DNA of 64,000 nt from Bromus sterilis (Eukaryota > Streptophyta > Magnoliopsida > Poales > Poaceae), in NCBI GenBank assembly GCA_950022295.1, contig OX465599.1, forward strand, positions 284,291,501-284,355,500, in the 5' to 3' direction. Position 1 is the stretch's first letter. Every line of letters begins with the position of its first letter. The translations under genes and the position numbers were made by a program. Below, in pieces: positions 49,400-58,495 of this stretch. The notes beneath the pieces were generated by a model, which searched no databases, was not told the DNA's origin, and saw nothing but the letters and a program-made list of their open reading frames with translations.

Positions 49400-49497
49400 A
49401 TTTATTTAAATATAGATGTATCTATACTTAATTTTAAATCTAGATTTATCTATATTTAGAGAAATCTTCAATACTTATTTAGAATGGACGGAGTACT
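49400..49497. mobile_element. Right-hand part of a Stowaway-like MITE
   Basis: ATAGATGTATCTATAC followed by AAATCTAGATTTATC and the end AGAATGGACGGAGTAC resemble the 3' half of a Stowaway MITE. A possible left end (TACTGTCTCCATCCCAAATT, near 48977) lies 500 bp upstream, so the element may be split by other sequence. Confidence 0.45.
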
Positions 49498-50777
49498 ATC
49501 AAAAGACATACCAGTAAGAACAACTCTAGCAGATAAGTTAAAACTGGCCAAACCTCTAAATTTGCAATATAAGTGTCGTAAAACACACATAATAGATCCC
49601 GCAAAATGACCAACCCGTATTTTTTTGTAGCTCGTCCTATATATCCTTCTTCATACCTTAAATATGTAGTTTTTTAATCGTTTTGCAAACCCCCGTATAA
49701 TAAAACTATAAAACGATCCACGTCGGAGCAGATGACCTAAAGCTCAGCGACGGTCGTCAAAACCTCATCGAAACAGGAAGAGGAGCCCGACAACGGCCGT
49801 CGAAGCCTCGCCAGAGTAGGCAGACTACCGAATCGTTGCCGAAGCAAGCGGAGGAGCAGGGCCTTAATCTGCTAGAGTTGCCCTAACATTTCCTCTCCCG
49901 TGGTCGACCGATGGACCGTGCAAACATGGACGCACATTCGTCGTCCAAGTGGGATTCAACAAAATGGGCACGTGCCGCTGAACAACACATCACAATTCAC
50001 AATTCACAGTGCTGTCCAAAGCTGAATCAGCGCACGTCCCGCCACCATGCACGTCGCCGTCGCTCGTCCTTGGCCTTTAGCTGATCGAAGCTTCGCGGCT
50101 GCCCGCCCCGGCCGATCCATCGTCTCCTTCCCCCGCTTTGCTTTGCCTGCGTGCGTGCCCCCAATATTCTCTTCGTCGCCGGCCGGTTCACACACCGTAA
50201 AAACAGAAAGAAGGAAAAGAGGACGCATGTCGTGTAAAGCCCGGACATCCCATCCACGACGGAACGCGAAAGGCGGCCGCTGTTCGCCGGCCAAATCTCC
50301 TAGATTTCCTTCACAAGCGTCCGTCACACAGAGATCGTGTAAATTGTACACGGACACACGTACGGTGCCGCACTTGCTTTGCCGGCGAGCCCGACAGGCC
50401 GGGCCGCCATTCCGGCGGCCGGCCGGCCAACAGCGACGCCACTCCGTCGTCACGCGAGCCGCCGCCGGCGACCCAATTCAAACATCCTTTTTTTTCCTTT
50501 TAGAGAGAGGGAGAGAGATGGGAATCGGCTCAGGCTCAGCTGCCGCGAGTTAACGGCGCCATCGCCGGGGCCTCTCACACTGGAGCGGGCGGGTGGGCCC
50601 GGCGCCAACGACCCGTTCGCTGGTGGGCCGCCACCTCGGGCGCGACGGACGCTTCGCGGAAACCTCGCGAGTCAGCCACGTTCCAGAAGGCGACCCTACG
50701 CCCACGCCAGCCGTCCGTTTCCCCATCCTCTCGATCCAACGGTGGATTGTCTGTCTCTGTCTCCCCGAGCAACCCCT

Positions 50778-50783
50778 TTGACT
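50778..50783 (+). promoter_or_regulatory. W-box TTGACT in the VQ gene promoter
   Basis: TTGACT fits the WRKY-binding W-box TTGAC(C/T) and lies 16 bp upstream of the TATA box. VQ proteins are WRKY partners, so feedback regulation is plausible, but a six-base site can occur by chance. Confidence 0.4.
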
Positions 50784-50798
50784 CGTCGCCGGGTCTCC

Positions 50799-50806
50799 TA
50801 TAAGTA
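50799..50806 (+). promoter_or_regulatory. TATA box of the VQ gene
   Basis: TATAAGTA, 97 bp before the ATG. Transcription would start near 50830, giving a 5' UTR of about 70 bases. Confidence 0.65.
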
Positions 50807-50902
50807 GCCGCCTTCCCCGTCCGGCTCGAGAACTCTACTCCTCCTCCTGTCCTACACGGCGGTCACTCACTGCTACTTACCGGTAATTAAGCGAGCTGCC
50901 TC

Positions 50903-51583
50903 ATGGGCGACACCGGCGGTAACATGGGCCACTGGGCGGCGGCGGGGCTCTACGGCGGCGTCGGCGGCGGCAATGGGGCGGAGGGCAGCGTGGTCACGGT
51001 GTCCAGCCCCACGTCCGGGGGCTCGGGCGGCGGGAGCCCGAGCAGGTCCGCGCCGGGCGTCGAGGGGGGCCGCGTCGGCAAGCCGGCCAGGCGGCGGTCC
51101 CGCGCGTCGCGGCGGGCGCCCGTCACGCTGCTCAACACCGACACCACCAACTTCCGTGCCATGGTGCAGCAGTTCACCGGCATCCCCTCCGGCCCCTACG
51201 GCCCGGACGGCGCGGGCGGCGGAGGGCCCGTGATCAGCTTCGGCCCGGGCGGCGGCGGAGGCGAATACGGCCTCGTCGGCGGCATGCCGGTGCGCCCGTC
51301 CCCGACCTCGGCCGTCATGTCGTTCGACCACCTCGGGCAGCGCCGCCCCGCGTCGTCGCTTCAGCAGCAGCAGCAGCAACACCAGAGCCAGCTCTTCCGG
51401 CCGCAGCAGCAGCAGCAGTACGGCGACTACGGCGGCATGCACGGCGGCGGCGACATGTCGTTCCTTCACGGGTTTGAGTCGTCGTCGGCGGAGGACAGGC
51501 TGCTGCTGCAGAGCATCCAAGCGGCGCAGATGCTGCCCCGGCCGGCCGCCACTAACAACACCAACGGCTACAACTTCGGATGA
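50903..51583 (+). CDS. VQ-motif protein, intronless, intact
   Basis: 226 residues starting MGDTGGNMGHW. Residues about 90-103 hold the VQ motif, TNFRAMVQQFTGIP, matching FxxxVQxLTG with Phe in place of Leu. Before it is a basic patch (KPARRRSRASRRAP), likely a nuclear localisation signal. Gly- and Ser-rich stretches flank the motif, and two Gln runs lie in the second half (about 150-158 and 166-174). The C-terminus ends NGYNFG. VQ proteins are small plant nuclear cofactors that bind WRKY factors or MAP kinase targets in defence and development; which partner applies here cannot be told. Single-exon structure, size and Gly/Gln-rich composition are typical of the family. The coding region is very GC-rich, as is common for grass single-exon genes, and long shadow ORFs overlap it on other frames. 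Confidence 0.93.
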   Translation: MGDTGGNMGHWAAAGLYGGVGGGNGAEGSVVTVSSPTSGGSGGGSPSRSAPGVEGGRVGKPARRRSRASRRAPVTLLNTDTTNFRAMVQQFTGIPSGPYGPDGAGGGGPVISFGPGGGGGEYGLVGGMPVRPSPTSAVMSFDHLGQRRPASSLQQQQQQHQSQLFRPQQQQQYGDYGGMHGGGDMSFLHGFESSSAEDRLLLQSIQAAQMLPRPAATNNTNGYNFG

Positions 51584-53077
51584 TCCGATCACCGATCACC
51601 TCTCCCACTCCACATACATACATAAACCTGATCAGAGAGCTAGCGAGAAGAAGAGCAAGCTCGCCTCGCCATGATCCACATAGCTAGCTAGCTTTGCTTT
51701 CTCCGCTAGCTCCGACGACGCCGTTGCTGTCAAGGGTTAATTTTTGCTGGCCTAGCTCGATTAAGGCAGTAATTAGTTGCGGTATACAGTAGACACACTA
51801 CGCTTTATTACATACAGGTTAGGTGCATGTGAAACGGAAGGCATGTAAATAGTTTTAGCTTTCGGTGGTGCGGGCAACAACAAGTTGATAGAATGATAAG
51901 AGAGCGAGGAATCTGCTCCTCCTTCTAGATTGGACGACGCCTTGATCGCTTGTCTCGGAAGCAAAGTTGGGGACTGCAACCACCACCATGCATGCACCTA
52001 CTGTACTCTACTGTAGCAGCAGTAGTTGTTGTAGCTAGCGTTGATCAAGTCGCCGCTCCCTAATTGATCACATGTTGTTTTCTTAAATAAATGTGTCTCT
52101 TTCTCCTTCTTTCTTTCGCCATGCCTGCCGCATCTAATTGCTCATCTTTCTTATTTGGTTATTCAAGCCAGTTCTTTAGTTTGCTCCTCCGATTATTCGG
52201 GCACATGATGCATGTTCGATACACGCTGCAAATCTTGATCGATCGCACGAACCATCTTGCTCCTTGTCAACCAGTCGGTCAATCTGGGCCGTCCAGCCCG
52301 TGTATGTCATGCATACGTGCGTGGGAGCTCGATCGACACCTCTGCCATGACGACCCGCTGACGGCAGGTCAAAGTCACCACTGTCGCCTAAACCGAGACT
52401 GGGAAAAAGTCTAACCCAACTCGGCTAAGGGCAGCTAGTAATTAACTATGCTTAATGTTTTGCCTCCTTGCACACGCACGTCTTTGAGTCTTCTCACTGG
52501 GTCAAGCTTTCACACGTAGAGGGGTGGATCAGTAAATGCATGTGTGATGTGATATCGTTATCTACTTCGATTTTTGGAGCAGATAACGAACGTCGCCGCC
52601 CGGGCTTTGCTTGCGGAGGGTGGAGTACTGGACTGTGACGTGTCGCGGAAGCTTAAGAACACGCGTGCTCCTAAGCTCATAGCATGTTGATTGTTGAATT
52701 TGTTTTTGGTTTTTGGCTAAAGCTTCTTTAACGAAGATCCTTAAGCAGCCAACACATTTTTGGATCGACCTGTCAAGACGTAGTTTACCATTTTAATGTA
52801 ATGTGTTTATGCACGCGTTCGTTTGTTTGTTTTTGTGTAAATAAATCAAACTAAATCAAGAAAGGTTTGCGGGCTTTCGACAATGCGATCCCATCCAAAT
52901 CATTTCCCGCGCTCGCGTCCTCTCCTGCATAAATGCACCTCCGCACCTAGTGCGCATTCATATCAGCTCAAAGCAAAAGTCATACTAAAACTGTCATTAA
53001 AGCAACACACCGATCGAGATAATCGTCCTCTAATATGTTCAATGTCACTATACGCAATGGTAAAACTATCTACCGTA
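51584..53077. other. 3' flank of the VQ gene, no gene recognised
   Basis: Contains a (GCTA)n-like stretch near 51686 and T-rich possible poly(A) sequences. No ORF with family features. The LINE fragment starts at its right edge. Confidence 0.4.
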
Positions 53078-55379
53078 TTGGGATGGTATGCCTGCCATCT
53101 TTTATAAGAGGTTTTGGGAGCTTGTGGGCAGCCGGGTGCAAGAGGAGGTCTTAGCATTCCTGAGTGGTGCAGCTATGCCAGCTGCTTGAAATGAAACAAC
53201 CATTGTGTTGATCCCCAAGAAAAAGAATCCGGAGAGGGTGACAGATTTCAGACCTATTAACCTCTGTAACGTTTTGTACAAGTTGATTTTCAAGGTGTTG
53301 GTCAATAGACTGAAGGAGATTTTGCCCGAGATAATTTCCCCAACCCAATCTGCCTTCGTTCCGGGAAGACTCATAACAGATAATATTCTGCTTGCCTATG
53401 AGATAAATCATATGATGCATAAGAGGAAGGGAGGGAGAGATGGCTTGGTTGCTGTTAAGCTCGATATGAGTAAAGCCTATGATCGCGTTGAGTGGGCATT
53501 TTTGGAGAGTATGATGACACGGATGGGGTTTGCTGAGCAATAGGTGAGATGCATTATGAAGTGTGTGACATTGGTTCAGTACAGGGTAAAGATTAACAGA
53601 AATCTGTCAAAGCTCTTCATTCCTAAAAGGGGGCTGCGGCAGGGAGACCCCCTCTCGTCGTACCTCTTTATCATATGCGCTGAAGGATTTTCTGCTCTTC
53701 TTCAACATGCTGAAGAAGAGGGGTCTATTAAGGGTGTCCAGCTCTATCGTGATGCACCGAGTATAAATCGTCTTTTCTTCGCGGACGATTCGTTGATTGT
53801 GATGAAGGCTACTGGCCGAGGGGCGACACGACTAAAGGAGATTCTGGTTCTCTATGAGCAGCAATCGGGCCAAATGATCAATAAAGCGAAGTCCTCGGCA
53901 AGTTTCAGCAAAGGCACTAGTGAGGCCACAAAATCTAAGGTTTTACAGATGCTTGATATACCACATGAAACCCACTGTACACGGTATTTGGGACTGCCCG
54001 TCTTTGTTGGTGCGGCTAGAAGCAAACCTTTTGAGTATATTAAGCAAAGTATTTGGTATCTAATGCATGGCTAGGTTGAGAAGTTGTTATCCATGCCTGG
54101 GAAGGAGGTACTGATCAAAAGTGTGGCTCAAGCTATCCCAACCTTTGTAATGTCCTGTTTTGAGATAACCAAGAAAGTATGTGAGGAGATTGGGTCTCTG
54201 ATTAATAGATACTGGTGGATCCAGCAAGATAAATGGGATAGGTGCCACTGGATTGGGTGGGATCGGCTAACAAAATCAAATAAAGAAGGAGGATTAGGGT
54301 TTCGAGACCTACATATCTTAAATTTGGCTATGTTAACGAGACAAGGGTGGAGGCTGCTGACTGAACCAAACACTCTGTATGGCCAGATTCTTAAAGGACT
54401 ATATTTTCCAAACTGCTCTATTCTTGAGGCAGAGGTGAAGCCTGACATATCATACACCTGGAGAAGTATCCTGAAGGGAGTCGAGTTACTGAGAAAGTGT
54501 GTTGTGTGGAGAAGGTGATGGAGAAAATGTGAGGATTTGGGAGGACCCTTGGATACCCCATGGTACTACCTGGAAACCACGTACTGCACGAGGAAATATT
54601 ATCGTGGATAGGTTATGTGATTTGTTGGACCCCCTCACAAGTTCTTGGGATGCCGATCTTGTCTGCGATTTGTTTTGTGAAGAGGATGCGAGAGACATCC
54701 TTGTTATTCCTATTCACCCAGATTTTGATGATCTCCCTGCCTGGCATTGTGACCCAAAGGGTGTGTTTTCAGTAAAGTCTGCTTATCTTTCAGGTGTGCA
54801 ATTGCGCGAGATGCGGCTAAATAGAGATGCAGGCTCTTCTAACCCTAATACCTTGAGAGAAAAGAAATGGAACATGCTCTGGTTCCTGGACCTACCACCT
54901 AAGGTTTGTTTATTTTCCTGGAGGCTTTCTCACAATTCCTTGCCACTGAAAATGAATGTAAAGTGCAAGCACGTGGAACTGGATACACGCTGCCTAGTGT
55001 GTATGCGTTTTGATGAGGACGGCGGCCACCTGTTCTTAAAACGCAAGCTTATGAAGCAAGTCTGGAGATGCCTCGATTTGGAGAATGTCAGACTGGAACT
55101 CCTGGAATGTATGAACCCGGTGCAGATGCATGACCAGTTGTGGAGGCTGAACAGCGAGCGGCGTGATTTGGCCATTATCCTGTTGTGGGAGTGGTGGAAC
55201 ATCCGTAACAAGGTGAATCAGGGCGCTAAGCCGATGAACAGCGAGGGAGTGGATTATTATGTGAAGAAAATGCTCTGAGTTCCGGGGAGAAGAAGCGGCG
55301 CTGGGGCGGCTTGCTGCTATCTTGTATGCCCACAAATGGCAGGTGTTGAGTGAGGGGTTTGTAAAGGTAAACCTGGACG
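53078..55379 (+). pseudogene. L1-type LINE reverse transcriptase fragment, 5' truncated
   Basis: Starts abruptly in the reverse transcriptase domain (DGMPAIFYKRFWEL). It continues through LIPKKKNPERVTDFRPI, SAFVPGRLITDNI, KLDMSKAYDRVEW, GLRQGDPLSSYLF and the catalytic-type FFADDSL. Then come the RT thumb region and a zinc-binding RT-associated domain (FSWRLSHNSLPL, CLVCMRFDEDGGHLFL), and it reaches the start of RNase H (GFVKVNLDV). Lesions: TGA near 53188, TAG at 53541-53543, TAG at 54072-54074, and a frameshift near 54515. It is cut at 55379 by element E3. The endonuclease part is missing, consistent with 5' truncation during insertion. An inactive copy. Confidence 0.92.
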
Positions 55380-57031
55380 TGATACGTCCCAAACGTATCT
55401 ATAATTTCTGCTTGCTCCATGCATGTTTTGTGTGACTTTGCCATGTTTTTCTTGAACTTTCATACACTTTTTATCATATTTGGACTAACTTATTAACTCA
55501 GTGCACCCAGTTGCCAGTTCCTGTTTTTCTGCTGTTTTTGTATTTCAGGTTTTCCGTCCATTAAAAGTGCCCAATAAATCCCGGAAAATTTATATAAAAA
55601 ATCAGCGTCACGGAAGCTTCCGGAATAATCAAGATATGGTAGGAGAGCCACCACCGGGGGCCCAGGAGGGTCCCTAGCGCGGCCCACCCTAGGCCGCGCC
55701 AGGAGGCCTCCTGGCTTCCTGGTGGCCCCCCTCGGTGCCCCCTTCGTCTATATTTACCCCCCGTGACGGAAACCCCTAATATCAATCTGCTATTCCCGTT
55801 CTCCTCTCTGTTCCGCCGCCACCGCCGTTTCAAGATCGGGGTTGCCAGGAGAAGCTGCCCCGGCACCCTGCCGGAAGGAGGAATCCCCTCCGGGAGACCA
55901 TCCATCGCCATGGACGCCTCCCGGATGTGCCGTGAGTAGTCCCCCTTGGACCATGGGTCTGTGACCAGTAGCTATGTGATGTACTCCTCCCTCTTTGTGC
56001 TTCCACTTTCGAGACCTCGTGAGCTGCCTCACATGATCGAGGCACTTTTGTAGTTTTCTATGTTGCTATGCTGAGTTTGCTGGGATTTGATGGATTATGA
56101 GATTATGTTCAGATTGTGATGAGTAATATATTTGGTTCTCTTTTATATTTGTGTTCTTTAGTAAATTCTTGCATGTTCTCTGTTGCCGTACTTTACTTTG
56201 GCCAAGTGATTTGTTGCAACTCCAAGAGGGAGTGTTATGCCTGATTGTGGGTTCAGACCCTTGATGTCTAGCTTGAGTGACAGAAACATGAGACTAGGGG
56301 ATGTGTTGTCGCCACCAGGGATAAAACAACGGTGCTTGTACTTGTGGGTGCAAGGATTGTTTACTTCACGCATGGTTCTTTTAATGCAGTTGTCTGTTGC
56401 TTTGAGTTTACACTTTGGGTGGGATTCATAACTTAATACCAGCGAGATGTTCTGGATAGATATCTCAAGGTGGATGATTCGTAGTAGATGCAGATGGATT
56501 TTGTTCTACTTACCTTGGCGTACTGCCCATTGCTTTTGAGCCTCTTCCTTTCTTTTGTAGCATAGTTAGCATTGCGGTGCGTTTATAATCTTGTCAATTG
56601 CCCAGCTGTGATTTGTTTACTTCGCTAGCACTTTTATCGTCTTTTGGGAGAGAGACATCACTAGTGAACATCACAGGACCCCCGTCCATATTCACATCAT
56701 TGTTTACACTTTCAATTTACTTTCAGTTCTTACTTTTAGTTGCCACTATTATTATCTCTTGCGTTGATCCTTTGTAAACAGCAAGGCCGGAGGAATTGAT
56801 AAATCCTCTGTACTCGTTGGGAGAAAAGTTATTTGTTGTGTGTGCGGGTCCAGGAGAAGTTAGCAACCTCGACGCCACTGTTCACTTTACCACCTTCTTG
56901 TATCTCTGCGAGTCCTACGGGAGACAAACCCTATCCTCTACATAGGGGAAATTCTGCTGCTACGCTACATCTCACCTTCCACTTGGGGTAACCAACGAGG
57001 AGCGAGAGAAGTATCTTCCTTCCTAGCATCA
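55380..57031 (+). repeat. 5' LTR of E3
   Basis: 1652 bp, TGATACGTCCCAAACG...AGCATCA. Clearly related to the F and E2 LTRs but with many substitutions and indels, so a separate subfamily. Confidence 0.88.
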
Positions 57032-57040
57032 AGTAATTTC

Positions 57041-57057
57041 TAGCGCCGTTGTCGGGG
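57041..57057 (+). other. Primer binding site of E3 (one base altered)
   Basis: TAGCGCCGTTGTCGGGG, i.e. TGGCGCC changed to TAGCGCC; otherwise equal to the E2 site. Confidence 0.75.
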
Positions 57058-57203
57058 ACTCCAGTCTACAAGATAGGGGAGTTGCACACTATCTTTTATC
57101 TTTGCTTTTTAGTCTTATTAGTTTACCTTTCAGCTTTTATCTTCGTGTCCTTTATCAAAATCCAAAATAATAATAATATGTCTAGTTCCTTACTTGCCAA
57201 TCA

Positions 57204-58466
57204 ATGTCTGACTTCTTTGAAACCAGATCTTATTGGCATGGAGGATTCACCGAGGATCAACAAAAGTGGTACAAGGAACACTGCTTGTCTCAAAAGGGGA
57301 TACACTTATGGAAACAAATACACCAGTTGTATGACTATGCTAGAAACTTGTGCTCAATATATAATATATCTTTCTGCAGGGATGAATCTTGTTTCTTTAT
57401 GAGGCACAAACACCTTTCTTTCCAATGTGAGTACAATGATGATGAAACCTTAGCTTCTTATGCTAAGAGAAACTATGATTTTTATGGTGCAGAGGAAATA
57501 GAAGAATTTGTTGCTTATAAGGGTGCCTATGAAATTACTTATCTTCTTAAAATTATTGATGTTGCCCCTTACAAATCTGAGAGTCTTGCTATACTTAACT
57601 ATTGTTTCGAAAATTACGATGCAAATTATTATATTACTGATCATCTTGAGAGAATCTCTCCCCCAAAGGAAGAGACTAATGATTTGCAGGACTCTATGGA
57701 AGAAGAAATTGCTGAACCTCAAAGCTCCTTGGATGAAAAAGAGGAGGAGAGTGACGAACAAAAGGAGGAAGAATGGATCCATCCACGTCTACCTTCTAAT
57801 GAGAGTAAATCTTTGACTCTTACTTTATATGAGTGTTATGATCCTATGGATTCGTTTGAAATATCCCTTTTTGATGAAGTTGATGCCTTCTATGTTTATG
57901 GTTGTGATGCCACTATGGATGATGCTTACGGAGATGAACTTGCTATAGTTCCTCATGATAAGCATGAAATTTTTTCTGTTGCACCCACACTTGATTTTCC
58001 TATTATCCTTTTGAAATCTCCAACTCATATTCCAGAGAATTTTCCTCTTATCAAATCTCAATGTGATGGGTTGCATTTATCTTATATTCCTAAAGACCGT
58101 GTTGAAAACTACACACGTGTTCTTGTATATCATGAACAATATGATTTATGTGATAGTTATATTTTTTATGTTGTTCATGATACTACTGAAAATTATTTTG
58201 AGAGAGGGAAGTCTGGTTGTAGAAACTTCCATGTTACAAAAACACCTCTCTCCATGTTGAAAGTTTTGAAGTTGTTCTTTTTCCACCTTCCTATGCATGT
58301 CACTTTGTGCTTCTTTGATTTATTTTCTTACAAGATGCCTATGCATAGGAAGTGGGTTAGGCTTAAATGTGTTTCATATTTGCTTCTTGATGCTCTCTTT
58401 TGCTTCAAAAGTCTTATTCTTGTGAGAGCATCTTCTATAATCTTCATGCCTAGCTCAAAGACGTAA
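57204..58466 (+). CDS. Unrecognised acidic 420-residue protein of E3
   Basis: Uninterrupted ORF starting MSDFFETRSYWHGGFTE, in the place where E2 and F encode gag. I recognise no gag, protease, polymerase or other family. Residues 1-95 are rich in Tyr, Trp, Cys and His (YKEHCLSQKG, YDYARNLCSIYNISFC, CFFMRHKHLSFQC), which could hint at a folded metal-binding or disulphide module. Residues about 150-195 are strongly acidic (SMEEEIAEPQSS, EKEEESDEQKEEE). The last 80 contain two hydrophobic stretches (LKLFFFHLPMHVTLCFF and CVSYLLLDALFCF) split by the basic MPMHRKWVRLK, so membrane association is possible. The start is the first ATG in this frame after the leader; an earlier ATG at 57178 is out of frame. 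Being open beside a diverged LTR argues for selection or youth. An env-like or accessory role is speculation. Confidence 0.6.
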   Translation: MSDFFETRSYWHGGFTEDQQKWYKEHCLSQKGIHLWKQIHQLYDYARNLCSIYNISFCRDESCFFMRHKHLSFQCEYNDDETLASYAKRNYDFYGAEEIEEFVAYKGAYEITYLLKIIDVAPYKSESLAILNYCFENYDANYYITDHLERISPPKEETNDLQDSMEEEIAEPQSSLDEKEEESDEQKEEEWIHPRLPSNESKSLTLTLYECYDPMDSFEISLFDEVDAFYVYGCDATMDDAYGDELAIVPHDKHEIFSVAPTLDFPIILLKSPTHIPENFPLIKSQCDGLHLSYIPKDRVENYTRVLVYHEQYDLCDSYIFYVVHDTTENYFERGKSGCRNFHVTKTPLSMLKVLKLFFFHLPMHVTLCFFDLFSYKMPMHRKWVRLKCVSYLLLDALFCFKSLILVRASSIIFMPSSKT

Positions 58467-58479
58467 AAGAAAGCGCTTG

Positions 58480-58495
58480 TTGGGAGGCAACCCAA
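58480..58495 (+). other. Short inverted repeat just after the E3 ORF
   Basis: TTGGGAGGCAACCCAA folds as TTGGG/CCCAA, or alternatively GTTG/CAAC, starting 13 bases after the stop codon region. It could be an RNA hairpin; function unknown. Confidence 0.45.

Larger units (their letters stand above)
48061..50777. other. Intergenic region upstream of the VQ gene
   Basis: 48090-48660 is G/C- and T-rich with no coding signal. 48955-49497 contains MITE-like ends and a local tandem repeat. 49700-50777 becomes strongly GC-rich, giving long overlapping ORFs on both strands (for example 50047-50553 and 50004-50453) that show no protein family features and are probably promoter-proximal GC-rich DNA. Confidence 0.4.

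Noticed and set aside
50004..50807. ORFs of up to 168 codons upstream of the VQ gene
   Set aside because: Overlapping frames on both strands, composition-driven, no family features, and they run into the TATA box and 5' UTR.
51361..51420. CAG/CAA repeats as a microsatellite of special note
   Set aside because: They are in frame and encode Gln runs that are common in VQ proteins.
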